Shown: positions 51,386 through 60,676, counted from the stretch's first letter. The stretch: 64,000 nt of DNA from Bacteroidota bacterium (GCA_023458415.1 JAEWZO010000020.1:71263-135262); one strand, 5' to 3'. Notes: a model not told the origin generated them from the letters alone. Made by a program: numbers and translations.

Positions 51386-52390
51386 CTAAGACTGATGAAA
51401 ATGTGACGGAAAAGCTTCCTGTGGTTTCATGCGGAGAATATTGAGCAAAAACCACGATTTAAGGAAACCATAACCGTAAGAAAACATCTGGATGTAGGTT
51501 GAAATAACCGCCATTGATGCAATGCTGATATTTTTGGTTTTGAACAGCGCGTGAAAAAAAACGAGAATGGTATAAAGACCATAAAGCGACAGAATTAAAC
51601 CGCGCCCAAGAAAAAAATACTCGATAAATCCAAGAACATAACCGATAAGAAACAACGACGGAAAAGCAAATGTAAACTTCACATATTTTGGATGCCGCTG
51701 ATTAAGAATAGGACGTGCGCAACCAAACTGATACACCTGTTTTGAGAATTTTCCGAAATCGGTTCGGCGTTTATGATACACACCAATATTATCGAAAAAA
51801 GCTGTTGTGAAACCATTTTCCCAAAGCGTCATCGATAAATCGGGATCTTCGCCGATGCGCATTTCCGAGAAACCGCCAACTTTTTCGAAAGCAGATTTCC
51901 GAACGCCCATATTAAAACTTCTGGGCTGAAATTTCGTGACTGCACTTTTGTTTCCACGGATTCCGCCGGTAGTGAAAACTGAGGTCATGGAATAGGAAAT
52001 GGCTTTCTGCATCAGATTGAAACCACGATGAGCTTTATCCGCTCCACCAAAAGCATCACAAGGAATTGTTAAGATATTTTTTTTGATATTCTCGATATAA
52101 TCCTGCTCGACAATAACATCTGAATCAACAAAAACCAGCCAATCGTTTTTTGCGCGGCGTGCTCCATAATTTCTTGAAAGTCCGGGTCCGGAATTTTCTT
52201 TTCTGAAATACTGAATATTCAACATTTCCTGAAACATTTCAATCGTCGGCCGAAGATCTATTTTGGAACCGTCGTCGACAACAATCACTTCAAAATCTTT
52301 ATCCGATTGATGGGAAAGCGAATTCAGAAGCTCGAAAAGTTCGTCTTTACGGTTGAAAACAGCAATGATGATGGAAATGGAAGTGCTCAC
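51386..52390 (-). CDS. Family 2 glycosyltransferase
   Basis: 334 residues from GTG at 52388-52390. The N-terminal GT-A domain has SIIIAVFNRKDELFELLNSL, VIVVDDGSKIDLRP and LVFVDSDVIVEQDYI (DxD-like); C-terminal hydrophobic spans (about 240-260, 265-285 and 290-310) anchor it in the inner membrane. Probably builds cell-surface polysaccharide or lipid-linked glycan. Its start overlaps the stop of the 33-codon ORF (GTGA), so it is probably translated by coupling. Confidence 0.85.
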   Translation of the reverse strand: MSTSISIIIAVFNRKDELFELLNSLSHQSDKDFEVIVVDDGSKIDLRPTIEMFQEMLNIQYFRKENSGPGLSRNYGARRAKNDWLVFVDSDVIVEQDYIENIKKNILTIPCDAFGGADKAHRGFNLMQKAISYSMTSVFTTGGIRGNKSAVTKFQPRSFNMGVRKSAFEKVGGFSEMRIGEDPDLSMTLWENGFTTAFFDNIGVYHKRRTDFGKFSKQVYQFGCARPILNQRHPKYVKFTFAFPSLFLIGYVLGFIEYFFLGRGLILSLYGLYTILVFFHALFKTKNISIASMAVISTYIQMFSYGYGFLKSWFLLNILRMKPQEAFPSHFHQS

Positions 52391-52488
52391 TTCAGGTTTT
52401 TAAAATGTTCGGTACTGTCATCGTCTTTCCTACTGTTGGGAAAGAGATTGAAAAAATTGAAGATGATGTCGATAATATCCCAAATCAT
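52387..52488 (-). CDS. 33-residue coupled small protein
   Basis: ATG at 52486-52488 overlaps the stop of the upstream RNA methyltransferase (ATGA), and the TGA at 52387-52389 overlaps the GTG of the glycosyltransferase. Sequence: a hydrophobic N-terminal helix (MIWDIIDIIFNFFNLFPN) followed by a charged tail (SRKDDDSTEHFKNLK). No known family. The double overlap, reading frame without gaps and amphipathic helix suggest a real small membrane-associated protein; too short for ordinary gene calling. Confidence 0.6.
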   Translation of the reverse strand: MIWDIIDIIFNFFNLFPNSRKDDDSTEHFKNLK

Positions 52489-53645
52489 TTTTCAGATTTA
52501 TGTGTTTTTTTGGTTCCTTCATACATTTCGTACTGCAGGAATCTGGTTTCGAGTTTGCCGTTGAAAAGTTTAATTTTTCTTGAAGGACGCAAACCGATCT
52601 TCTTCACTGCTTCCAAATCGGAAGAAATGAGCCACGCTAAAGTATTGGGATATCCAGTTTTGAAAGTATCTCCTATTTTTTTGTAGAAATCTTCATCATT
52701 TATGGCAATTCGCTCATCATACGGAGGATTGAAAACCATCAGAAGCGGGAAAAGTTCTTTGTTGCTTCCGAAGAAATTCTGCTTTCTTACTTCAATAACA
52801 TCTTCCATTTCAGCGGCTTCAATGTTGATTTTTGCGGCATTCAGCATTCGGGCGTCAATATCGTAACCCACAATTTTTCCGGTAAATTCTTTAACGCGCT
52901 TAATGCGGAATTCCTTAATAGTTTGGAAAAGTTCGGCATCGTAATTTTGCCAGTTTTGGAAAGCGAATTTTTTTCTGAAAATCTGCGCCGGTAAGTCCAT
53001 TGCAATCATCGCTGCTTCAATCAGCAAAGTTCCGGAACCGCACATTGGATCCAGAAAATTTCCTTTTCCGTCCCAACCTGCAATCTGAAGCATTCCGCTT
53101 GCCAAAACTTCATTCAGTGGGGCTTCTCCCTGTTCTTTACGGTAACCTCTTTTAAACAAAGGATCGCCGGAAGAATCCAAAGAAACAGTTACTAATTCTC
53201 GGTCGATATGCAGATGAAATTTGATGTCGGGATTTTTCGGATCAACATCGGGTCTCCTTCTGTAATTCAGTTTAAAATAATCCGCAATCGCATCTTTCAT
53301 TTTCAACGACATGAACTGCGAATGCTTAAATCTTTCCGAATACACCGTCGCATCAATCGCAAAAGTTTGGTCAACGTTCAGATAATCGTCCCATTTGAAA
53401 TCGAATAGTTTATCGTAGAAACGGTTCTCATCCCACGCTTTAAACGTAAACAGCGGAACCATAATTTTCAGCGCGGTACGTGCCGAATAATTGATTTTGT
53501 ACAGAAAACCCAAATCACCTTCACAGTTTACTGCGCGGTTTTTTATCTCGACGTTTTTGCCGCCCAGTTTTTTTATTTCTTCGGCCAAAACCTCTTCCAG
53601 TCCGAAAAAAGTTTTTATCTGTATCTGTAGATTTGCAGTATTCAT
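52485..53645 (-). CDS. THUMP-domain class I RNA methyltransferase (RlmL/Trm14-like)
   Basis: 386 residues from ATG 53645 (MNTANLQIQIKTFFGLEEVL); a longer upstream reading overlaps the divergent promoter. The N-terminal ferredoxin-like/THUMP part (about 1-160, with KMKDAIADYF and VDPKNPDIKFHLHI) binds RNA; the catalytic part has NFLDPMCGSGTLLIEAAMIA and VFNPPYDERI (NPPY), the m2G N6/N2-type methyltransferase motif. It likely makes N2-methylguanosine in 23S rRNA or tRNA. Translation couples to the 33-aa ORF. Confidence 0.9.
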   Translation of the reverse strand: MNTANLQIQIKTFFGLEEVLAEEIKKLGGKNVEIKNRAVNCEGDLGFLYKINYSARTALKIMVPLFTFKAWDENRFYDKLFDFKWDDYLNVDQTFAIDATVYSERFKHSQFMSLKMKDAIADYFKLNYRRRPDVDPKNPDIKFHLHIDRELVTVSLDSSGDPLFKRGYRKEQGEAPLNEVLASGMLQIAGWDGKGNFLDPMCGSGTLLIEAAMIAMDLPAQIFRKKFAFQNWQNYDAELFQTIKEFRIKRVKEFTGKIVGYDIDARMLNAAKINIEAAEMEDVIEVRKQNFFGSNKELFPLLMVFNPPYDERIAINDEDFYKKIGDTFKTGYPNTLAWLISSDLEAVKKIGLRPSRKIKLFNGKLETRFLQYEMYEGTKKTHKSEK

Positions 53646-53705
53646 CAGTATCGGTTGCTTGTTAACTGCAAACGTCGGTCTGCAGCGATATTTCGCAAAT
53701 TTAGT

Positions 53706-53713
53706 TATTTTTG
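53706..53713 (+). promoter_or_regulatory. -7 box of the methyltransferase gene at 53718
   Basis: TATTTTTG ends four bases before the ATG at 53718, so the transcript should be leaderless or nearly so. Confidence 0.55.
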
Positions 53714-53717
53714 CAGA

Positions 53718-54464
53718 ATGGCATGGTACGAAACATGGTTTGATACACCTTATTATCATATTCTTTACAAAGACCGGGATTACAGCGAAGCGGAAAATTT
53801 CATCACTCTTTTAATGGAGGAGCTTCACATCCCAAAAAATTCTAAAATAATTGACCTTGCCTGCGGGAAAGGACGTCATTCGGTTTTTCTGAACAAAATG
53901 GGTTATCAGGTTTTAGGGTTGGACCTTTCCAAGGAAAGTATCCATCACAATAAACAATTTGAAAACGAAACCCTTCATTTTGAGGTTCACGATATGCGGA
54001 ATCCTATTTTTCTGAATGTTACAGACAAAAAATCGGACGCTGTCTTCAACCTTTTTACCAGTTTCGGCTACTTTGCAGATGATGAAGACGACAAGAAAGT
54101 TTTCCGCTCTGTGAATGAGGCTTTAAATGAAAACGGATGGTTTGTACTGGATTTTCTGAATGAAAAATGGGTGCGCAATACATTGGAAAAATATTATTTC
54201 GTAACCAAAGAAAACATAGATTTTCACATCAAAAAACGAATTGAAAACCGACACGTCATCAAAGATATTCTGTTTGAGCATGACGGAAAAGATCATCATT
54301 TCTTTGAAGATGTGAAACTTACAACACTTGACGAAATCGGCAAATACGCTGCAGAATTTGGCTTTGAAAGAGTAAAAATTTTCGGAAATTACAATCTGGG
54401 AGTATTTGATCTGGAAACTTCTCCACGCTGCATCAATATTTTCAGAAAAGTAAAATCGCTTTAA
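53718..54464 (+). CDS. Class I SAM-dependent methyltransferase
   Basis: 248 residues from ATG 53718 (MAWYETWFDTPYYHILYKDR); an upstream-extended reading overlaps the divergent methyltransferase gene. SAM motif I is IIDLACGKGRHSVFLNKMGY, followed by VLGLDLSKESI and NLFTSFGYF, a small-molecule-type class I methyltransferase fold. Substrate unknown. The ZIP transporter starts 6 bp after its stop. Confidence 0.85.
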   Translation: MAWYETWFDTPYYHILYKDRDYSEAENFITLLMEELHIPKNSKIIDLACGKGRHSVFLNKMGYQVLGLDLSKESIHHNKQFENETLHFEVHDMRNPIFLNVTDKKSDAVFNLFTSFGYFADDEDDKKVFRSVNEALNENGWFVLDFLNEKWVRNTLEKYYFVTKENIDFHIKKRIENRHVIKDILFEHDGKDHHFFEDVKLTTLDEIGKYAAEFGFERVKIFGNYNLGVFDLETSPRCINIFRKVKSL

Positions 54465-54470
54465 GAACAG

Positions 54471-55163
54471 ATGATAATTCTTTTGCTAATATTCAGTGTG
54501 GTTTCCGGTGTATTGCTGGGTAAATTTTTCGGGCGAAAAACTCAGCTTGCAAAGAGCATGCTTATTCTGAGTGCAGGATTCCTGATTACCATCTGTCTGA
54601 ACGAAGTTTTTCCGGAAGTTTACCATTCTGAACAGTCCAACATCGGGATTTTTGTGATTGGTGGCGTTCTACTACAGATGGTTCTGGAAAATCTCACCAA
54701 AGGTTTTGAGCACGGACATTTTCATCACCATCATGAAGGAAAAAAAATCCTTCCGGCCGCTTTAATGATTGGGATGTTTATCCATGCTTTTATGGAGGGA
54801 ATTCCTTTGGCCAACGAAACCGATGTGATGAGTCCTTATCTTTGGGGAATTGTGTTGCATAACATCCCTATTTCCTTTGTTTTAGGAGCCTTTCTCGCAA
54901 GTCACAAGAAATTTTCAACGGCTTCCTGGCTGATTATTACCATTTTTGCCTTGGCTTCACCGCTCGGACTTCTTCTTGGGCAATATTTCAATCCAGATCT
55001 TAAAGTTTATTTCCTTGCGGTGGTAGGAGGAATTTTCCTGCATATTTCTTCGGTAATTATTTTTGAGAGCAATAAAAACCACAACATTGACTGGAAGAAA
55101 ATCGGTTTGGTTTTAGCGGGAGTACTATTAGCGCTGTTTGGTCATCTCTTTCATCATCATTAA
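54471..55163 (+). CDS. ZIP-family divalent metal transporter
   Basis: 230 residues, eight spans. The metal-binding helices IHAFMEGIPLANE and GIVLHNIPISFVLGAF, and a His-rich loop (HGHFHHHHEGKK, near 84-95) between spans 3 and 4, are characteristic of ZIP transporters, which bring zinc (or other divalent metal) into the cytoplasm. The C-terminus ends LFGHLFHHH. It runs in tandem after the methyltransferase gene. Confidence 0.88.
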   Translation: MIILLLIFSVVSGVLLGKFFGRKTQLAKSMLILSAGFLITICLNEVFPEVYHSEQSNIGIFVIGGVLLQMVLENLTKGFEHGHFHHHHEGKKILPAALMIGMFIHAFMEGIPLANETDVMSPYLWGIVLHNIPISFVLGAFLASHKKFSTASWLIITIFALASPLGLLLGQYFNPDLKVYFLAVVGGIFLHISSVIIFESNKNHNIDWKKIGLVLAGVLLALFGHLFHHH

Positions 55164-55169
55164 AAAAAA

Positions 55170-55193
55170 GAACTCCGGATTTCTCCGGAGTTC
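55170..55193 (-). terminator. Terminator between ZIP and FadL-type genes
   Basis: Perfect 10-bp stem GAACTCCGGA / TCCGGAGTTC, loop of four. The A-run at 55162-55169 gives a T-run on the minus strand, so it chiefly serves the porin gene. Confidence 0.85.
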
Positions 55194-55223
55194 CCCATCA
55201 TTTATTTCACTTAATTCTGGAAA

Positions 55224-56621
55224 CTAAAATTTCCAGCCTAGTGTTATAAAGAAATTATCTCTTGTATTTTTAACGTCGGATACCAAGGAAGCAGAAGAAT
55301 CAACAATATGATAATCTCCAAAATATCCTGTGTTATATTGCGCAGATCCCTGTAAAAACGGACTGCTGTATTCCGCAGAAATGTTCTGATATGCTGCATC
55401 GATAAAGAAAGATTTGAAATCGTAACCGATACCGGCACCGATAATATTTCTTTTCCCTACAAACAGATTATCATATCCGGTTGATGAAACAGCACCTGAA
55501 CTTCCGTAACTGTTCAAATTCATTGAATCAAAAGGATTGGCTGCGAAACTGTAACCTCCTCTCAAACGAAAAGCCTGAATTCTGTACTCAGCTCCGATTT
55601 TCACTTCCGATAACCCGGAATAATTATCTGCAAAAAACGCATTCAGTTCCTGTTCAGCAGAACCATTGTTGTACTCTTTATATTTCGGTTTAGAAAGTCC
55701 TAAAGTGTAATCAACATTCAAAGCAAGATTTTTATTCGGTACAAATGCCGCACTTAAAGTTGCTTTCATTGGTGAAGTTAAACGTCGGTCTTCGGAATAA
55801 ATTCCATCGGTTGGATTTTCATATTCATTGTAAGTTCTTGCGATGCTCCACCAAGTTGGTGTTTCAAGCGCTGCTCCTACACGGAACTGGTTGTTCACTC
55901 GTCCGATAACACCAACATTAGCAGAAAAACCATTGGAAGATTCGGCAAATGGAGTATACTGTTTGTTGGCTTCGTAAATGTTATTATCCAACGTTGAAGT
56001 AAAGGCAGCGGTATCGTACTGTTCTAAATTTACAGAATGAAAATGCAAACCTGCACCCACGTAAATTCTGTTATCGTAATTTCCACCTACAGCCATGGAC
56101 ATTTTGGACAAATCACCATATCTGTTATAGGCATGAGCTGCAAAATTCAACACTTCATTATCTGCAGGATAATCAAAACCGACGCTGCTGTTACCGCGGG
56201 ATTCTGAATAATCTTCCAAAGAAGCTGTGGAAAAGTTAACACCAACATTTACAAATTTCCACGGAGACGAGGAGTCAATCTGAAAAACTGCAACGCCACC
56301 CACATTTCCTAAATTGGTATCATTCACAGAATAATCTGTGGATGTACCGTTAAGAGTTGATGAGTTTTTACTGTTGTTGATTGAAATGGTTGCCGAAATT
56401 TCACTTGCAATATTTACTCCAATTCCCGCCGGGTTTGTGTTAACGGTAGATAAATCACCTCCCAAAGCTCCCATTGATCCGGCCATTGAGTTGTATTTAG
56501 CAGAACCACTAAGAACCGGACTGGAATAAACATCGACTGTATTTCTAATTACAGAAACATCCTGAGCTTCTGCAAAAAAGAATGCAGAAATACTCAGGAT
56601 TACTAAAGATTTTTTGATCAT
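55224..56621 (-). CDS. OmpP1/FadL/TodX-type outer membrane protein
   Basis: 465 residues with a signal peptide (about 1-19). The N-terminal plug segment AKYNSMAGSMGALGGDLSTV then NTNPAGIGV is the FadL-family hallmark (NPAG), followed by a 14-strand barrel that ends with ...FFITLGWKF (Phe terminus). These proteins let fatty acids or other hydrophobic molecules cross the outer membrane. Possible partner for the lipid-linked ligase genes elsewhere in the window, but not adjacent. Confidence 0.9.
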   Translation of the reverse strand: MIKKSLVILSISAFFFAEAQDVSVIRNTVDVYSSPVLSGSAKYNSMAGSMGALGGDLSTVNTNPAGIGVNIASEISATISINNSKNSSTLNGTSTDYSVNDTNLGNVGGVAVFQIDSSSPWKFVNVGVNFSTASLEDYSESRGNSSVGFDYPADNEVLNFAAHAYNRYGDLSKMSMAVGGNYDNRIYVGAGLHFHSVNLEQYDTAAFTSTLDNNIYEANKQYTPFAESSNGFSANVGVIGRVNNQFRVGAALETPTWWSIARTYNEYENPTDGIYSEDRRLTSPMKATLSAAFVPNKNLALNVDYTLGLSKPKYKEYNNGSAEQELNAFFADNYSGLSEVKIGAEYRIQAFRLRGGYSFAANPFDSMNLNSYGSSGAVSSTGYDNLFVGKRNIIGAGIGYDFKSFFIDAAYQNISAEYSSPFLQGSAQYNTGYFGDYHIVDSSASLVSDVKNTRDNFFITLGWKF

Positions 56622-56656
56622 TATTAACTTAAACTTTACTTTTTACATTTACAATA

Positions 56657-57610
56657 TTATCTTCTGAAGCCTCCTCCTGAAGATCTTGATCCTCCACCGG
56701 AGTTAAAACCTCCTGAAGAACCGCCGGATCTGAATCCACCAGTGTTTCCGCCGGATCTGAATCCGCTGTCAGAAGAATTAGATCTGTATCTTGGTTCAAC
56801 ACTTCTCGTATTCGTTCTCGGAGTACTTTGATTTGTTCTGTAACGTGGTTCCGAATTTTGCGGAACGTTTCTTACTCTTGGTGTGGTTGCAGATTGGTTC
56901 GGAATAGTATTTCTAAAACCGTTATTGTTATTCACATTAGGAGTTCGATTGGTGTTGGTATTACGGAAAGCACCGTCTGCACCGGTTCTTTTGAATGAAG
57001 GAGCACGGTAACTGTTGTAACCATATCCGTATCCGTTACCATAACCATATCCGTAACCCATGTAAGGCGAGCCGTAGAAACCTCCATACCATGGTGAGTA
57101 AAATCCGTAAGGGTTGTAGAAGTAAGGATTGTAATATCCATAATATGGTCCGAAACCAAAACCGAATGGGCTGTAGAAATCCCAGAAAGGATTATATGCG
57201 CCCCACATCCATGATGATCCGAAACCGTATCCTAATCCCCAACCGAAACCATTATAAAAGCCCGGATTCCAGCCCCAATCACTATAATAAGTTGAGGTTC
57301 CAGTGTAGTTACCCCAATCGGAATCGTAGTTTCCACTGTTCCAGCTGGTATTACCACCTTCGTACAAAACTTTATTAGGATAATTATTTTCTACTGCTTG
57401 ATAATCGTAATATTCACCAACCTGATTTCCCTGATTCATAACAACTCCCTCCGGAAGAGTATCCGTATTCGGGTCGTAATAAACACCGTCAGTTTCGGAA
57501 TAGCCTCCCATATAAGTTCCGCAGGAAACAAGAACCAAACCTCCGGCAACTGCTAGAACTGCCTTTGATTTCAGGGCTTGAAGCAAACTTCTTTGTATAT
57601 TTTTTTTCAT
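56657..57610 (-). CDS. Gly/Tyr/Asn-rich low-complexity lipoprotein
   Basis: 317 residues. Lipobox LVSC at about 30 after a positively charged start. After about 60 ordinary residues comes a low-complexity zone (about 90-205) of Gly, Tyr, Trp, Phe and Pro (many YG, GYGYG, FYNPYG steps), then an Arg/Asn/Thr tail and five GFRSGG-type repeats ending GGGFRR. No enzymatic domain. It looks like a disordered, self-associating surface or envelope protein; annotation databases sometimes mislabel such genes beside proS. 145 bp from divergent proS. Confidence 0.7.
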   Translation of the reverse strand: MKKNIQRSLLQALKSKAVLAVAGGLVLVSCGTYMGGYSETDGVYYDPNTDTLPEGVVMNQGNQVGEYYDYQAVENNYPNKVLYEGGNTSWNSGNYDSDWGNYTGTSTYYSDWGWNPGFYNGFGWGLGYGFGSSWMWGAYNPFWDFYSPFGFGFGPYYGYYNPYFYNPYGFYSPWYGGFYGSPYMGYGYGYGNGYGYGYNSYRAPSFKRTGADGAFRNTNTNRTPNVNNNNGFRNTIPNQSATTPRVRNVPQNSEPRYRTNQSTPRTNTRSVEPRYRSNSSDSGFRSGGNTGGFRSGGSSGGFNSGGGSRSSGGGFRR

Positions 57611-57755
57611 GATACTTTATAGGGTTTTTTATTTTAAATATATTTGCATTTTATACCAAAAGTGTACCAAATTTCTTAACAAATTTTAAGTAAAAATAAC
57701 ACTTTTTTAGTTAGATAGAGAGCATTCTTAAAAGTTAAATCAATAATACAAAATA

Positions 57756-59231
57756 ATGGCAAAACTTACTTCTAGAGCTGAGGATTACAGCAGGTGGTAT
57801 AATGAGTTGGTGGTGAAAGCAGATCTTGCGGAAAATTCGGGCGTGCGCGGCTGTATGGTGATAAAACCTTACGGATACGCTATCTGGGAGAAAATGAGAG
57901 ACGAGTTGGACCGTATGTTCAAAGAGACGGGACACCAAAATGCATACTTTCCTATTTTTGTTCCTAAAAGTCTTTTTGAGGCCGAAGAAAAAAATGCGGA
58001 AGGATTCGCAAAGGAATGTGCAGTTGTTACGCACTATCGTTTAAAAACTGATCCCGAAAATCCACATAAACTTATCGTTGATCCTGAAGCAAAACTTGAA
58101 GAAGAGCTTATTGTAAGGCCCACATCCGAAGCAATTATCTGGAGCACTTATAAAAACTGGATTCAATCTTACCGCGATTTACCAATCTTAATAAATCAGT
58201 GGGCAAATGTGGTACGATGGGAAATGCGTACCAGGCTTTTCTTAAGAACAGCAGAATTTCTTTGGCAGGAAGGTCACACAGCGCACGCAACTAAAGCGGA
58301 AGCAATTGAAGAAACAGAAAAAATGCTCGAAGTATATGCCGATTTTGCAGAGCGTGTCATGGCCGTACCTGTTATTAAAGGATTAAAAACACCTTCTGAA
58401 AGATTTGCAGGTGCAGAAGAAACCTACTGTATTGAGGCGTTAATGCAGGACGGAAAAGCGCTTCAGGCCGGAACTTCGCACTTCTTAGGACAAAATTTCG
58501 CCGAAGCTTTCGATGTTAAATTCACCAATAAAGAAGGAAAACAGGAATTTGCGTGGGCAACTTCGTGGGGAGTTTCAACAAGATTAATGGGCGCACTGAT
58601 TATGGCGCATTCCGACGATCAGGGATTGGTATTGCCGCCTTCCTTGGCGCCGATTCAGGTGGTAATTGTACCGATTTTTAAAGGTGAAGAGCAACTCAGC
58701 AAAATCTCTGAAGTAGCTCTTGAAATTCAGAAGAAATTAAAAGCCAAGAATATTTCTGTAAAATTTGATGACGACGATCAGAATAAACCGGGTTGGAAGT
58801 TCGCGGAATATGAGTTGAAAGGCGTTCCTGTGAGAATGGCATTAGGAGCCAGAGATCTAGAAAACGGAACCGTTGAAATTGCTCGACGCGACACGCTTTC
58901 CAAAGAAGTACGTGCGCTGGAAAATATCGAAGATTATATTGAAACACTTCTTCAGCAAATCCAGAAAGAGATTTTCGATAGAGCACTTGCTTTCCGTCAG
59001 GAAAATATCACTGAGGTTAATTCTTATGATGAATTCAAAAAAGTTCTGGAAGAAAAAGGCGGATTTATTTCTGCCCATTGGGACGGAACTGAAGAAGAAG
59101 AAGAACAGATCAAGACTGAAACAAAAGCAACAATCAGATGTATTCCGCTGGATACTAAAGAGGAAGAAGGCGTTTCATTAATTTCCGGAAAGCCTTCTGC
59201 AAAAAGGGTGATTTTCGCAAAAGCTTACTAA
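57756..59231 (+). CDS. proS: Proline--tRNA ligase, archaeal/eukaryotic-like type
   Basis: 491 residues. Class II motifs: motif 2 RWEMRTRLFLRTAEFLWQEGHTAHA and motif 3 GALIMAHSDDQGLVLPPSLAP; the opening SRAEDYSRWYNELVVKADLA is the type 3 ProRS start. No bacterial-type insertion (editing) domain lies between motifs 2 and 3, as expected for this type. It charges tRNA-Pro. A -7 box TATATTTG (57637-57644) predicts a leader of about 105 nt. Confidence 0.94.
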   Translation: MAKLTSRAEDYSRWYNELVVKADLAENSGVRGCMVIKPYGYAIWEKMRDELDRMFKETGHQNAYFPIFVPKSLFEAEEKNAEGFAKECAVVTHYRLKTDPENPHKLIVDPEAKLEEELIVRPTSEAIIWSTYKNWIQSYRDLPILINQWANVVRWEMRTRLFLRTAEFLWQEGHTAHATKAEAIEETEKMLEVYADFAERVMAVPVIKGLKTPSERFAGAEETYCIEALMQDGKALQAGTSHFLGQNFAEAFDVKFTNKEGKQEFAWATSWGVSTRLMGALIMAHSDDQGLVLPPSLAPIQVVIVPIFKGEEQLSKISEVALEIQKKLKAKNISVKFDDDDQNKPGWKFAEYELKGVPVRMALGARDLENGTVEIARRDTLSKEVRALENIEDYIETLLQQIQKEIFDRALAFRQENITEVNSYDEFKKVLEEKGGFISAHWDGTEEEEEQIKTETKATIRCIPLDTKEEEGVSLISGKPSAKRVIFAKAY

Positions 59232-59329
59232 ATCTGTTAGATTCTGAATTTTAGTTAAAGTTTTATTAAAAGTTTTTTTTGGATTAAAATTTGCTGCCTT
59301 TATATTGTTAACTTTAAAAATAAACTATT

Positions 59330-60622
59330 ATGTCTTTAAACATCATTGACTTAATTAAAGGACAATTGGGTCCTGCATTGGTAACTCAGGCAGCTACTCA
59401 GTATGGAGAAAGCGAATCTTCAATCTCGAAAGCGATTAGTGGACTTATTCCTGCTGTAGTTGGCGGTTTAGCCAATAATTCTAACAACGCATCTGTACTT
59501 GACGCAATTACAGGTGCTGGAAACAGCGGACTTCTTGGGAATCTTTTAGGAGGAACTTCCAACAATTCTCTTATCTCCACAGTTCTTTCAGCTATTTTTG
59601 GTGATAAAGTAGGAGGATTGGTAAATGCTATTTCAAATTTTGCCGGAGTTAATAATTCAACTTCAAACTCACTTCTTAACATGGTTACCGGAGCTACTTT
59701 AGGTTCTGTAGGAAAATATGCTGCAGATCACAACATGGACAGATCCGGAATTTCTTCTTTGTTAGGTGATCAGAAAGGAATTGTTTCTTCTCTTCTTCCT
59801 GCTGGTTTATCTTTAGCTTCTCTTGGATTAGGAAACTGGTTTGGTGGAGACGATAAAGTAACGGTTACTGAAAATGTACACCATGCAACTTCGCACAGAG
59901 ATGAGCCAAAAGTTGAAGTAAACAGAGGTGGAAACACTCACGTAAATGTTGACAGAGATGACAACAACGGTGGAGGCGGATCAATCTGGAAATGGTTACT
60001 TCCTTTAATTCTACTTGCTCTTGCCGGATATTTCCTAATGAAGCAGTGCGATAAGAAAGAAACTACTGCAGTAGATGGCACTACAGATACTACAACTGTT
60101 TACCAGGATGATTCTCTGTTGGTAGATGGTGATTCTGCAACAGTAACTACAGCTACAAGAGAAAATACTACAGTAACACTTCCGAACGGAACTACTTTAA
60201 ACGCTTACAGAGGCGGTATTGAAGATCAGGTAGTAGCTTTCCTTGGTTCTGATGAATATGCAAATGCAACAGATGAGCAATTAAAAGACAGATGGTTCAA
60301 TTTTGACAACCTTAACTTTGAATTTGGTACAACTACTCTAACTCCTGAATCTCAGGTTCAGTTGGATAACCTAAAAGCGATTCTTGCTGCTTATCCGGAT
60401 GCGAAAGTTAAAATTGGTGCATACACTGACAAAAAAGGTGATGATGCAGGTAACAAAAAACTTTCTCAGGATAGAGCAAATGCTGTAAAAGCTGCACTTA
60501 ACTCTGCACAGGTTACTGACGCTGAAGGTTATGGTGAAGAATATGCAACTGTTGACGAAAACGCTTCTGATGAAGCAAGAGAAGCAGACAGAAAAACTGC
60601 AATCAGATTTGTAAAATTATAG
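59330..60622 (+). CDS. DUF937 - transmembrane - OmpA-like fusion protein
   Basis: 430 residues. Residues 1-190 are DUF937, a Gly/Ala/Asn-rich helical repeat region (GLIPAVVGGLANNSNNASVL). After an acidic and His linker, one span lies at about 219-237 (WKWLLPLILLALAGYFLM), then a Thr/Asp linker and an OmpA/MotB peptidoglycan-binding domain (about 310-430; NFEFGTTTLTPESQ, SQDRANAVKAALNSA). No signal peptide, so DUF937 is probably cytoplasmic and the OmpA part periplasmic. Function unknown. Own terminator. Confidence 0.85.
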   Translation: MSLNIIDLIKGQLGPALVTQAATQYGESESSISKAISGLIPAVVGGLANNSNNASVLDAITGAGNSGLLGNLLGGTSNNSLISTVLSAIFGDKVGGLVNAISNFAGVNNSTSNSLLNMVTGATLGSVGKYAADHNMDRSGISSLLGDQKGIVSSLLPAGLSLASLGLGNWFGGDDKVTVTENVHHATSHRDEPKVEVNRGGNTHVNVDRDDNNGGGGSIWKWLLPLILLALAGYFLMKQCDKKETTAVDGTTDTTTVYQDDSLLVDGDSATVTTATRENTTVTLPNGTTLNAYRGGIEDQVVAFLGSDEYANATDEQLKDRWFNFDNLNFEFGTTTLTPESQVQLDNLKAILAAYPDAKVKIGAYTDKKGDDAGNKKLSQDRANAVKAALNSAQVTDAEGYGEEYATVDENASDEAREADRKTAIRFVKL

Positions 60623-60642
60623 TCTGAACTCACATAAAAATT

Positions 60643-60663
60643 ATCCCGGCAATATGTCGGGAT
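60643..60663 (+). terminator. Terminator after the DUF937-OmpA gene
   Basis: ATCCCG / CGGGAT, extended by G-U and C-G pairs around AATAT, followed by T8. Confidence 0.88.
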
Positions 60664-60676
60664 TTTTTTTATATGC

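Noticed and set aside
57611..57755. A T-box or other proline-responsive leader before proS
   Set aside because: The ~105-nt leader shows no T-box motif or stem pattern that I can see, and T-boxes are not known from Bacteroidota.
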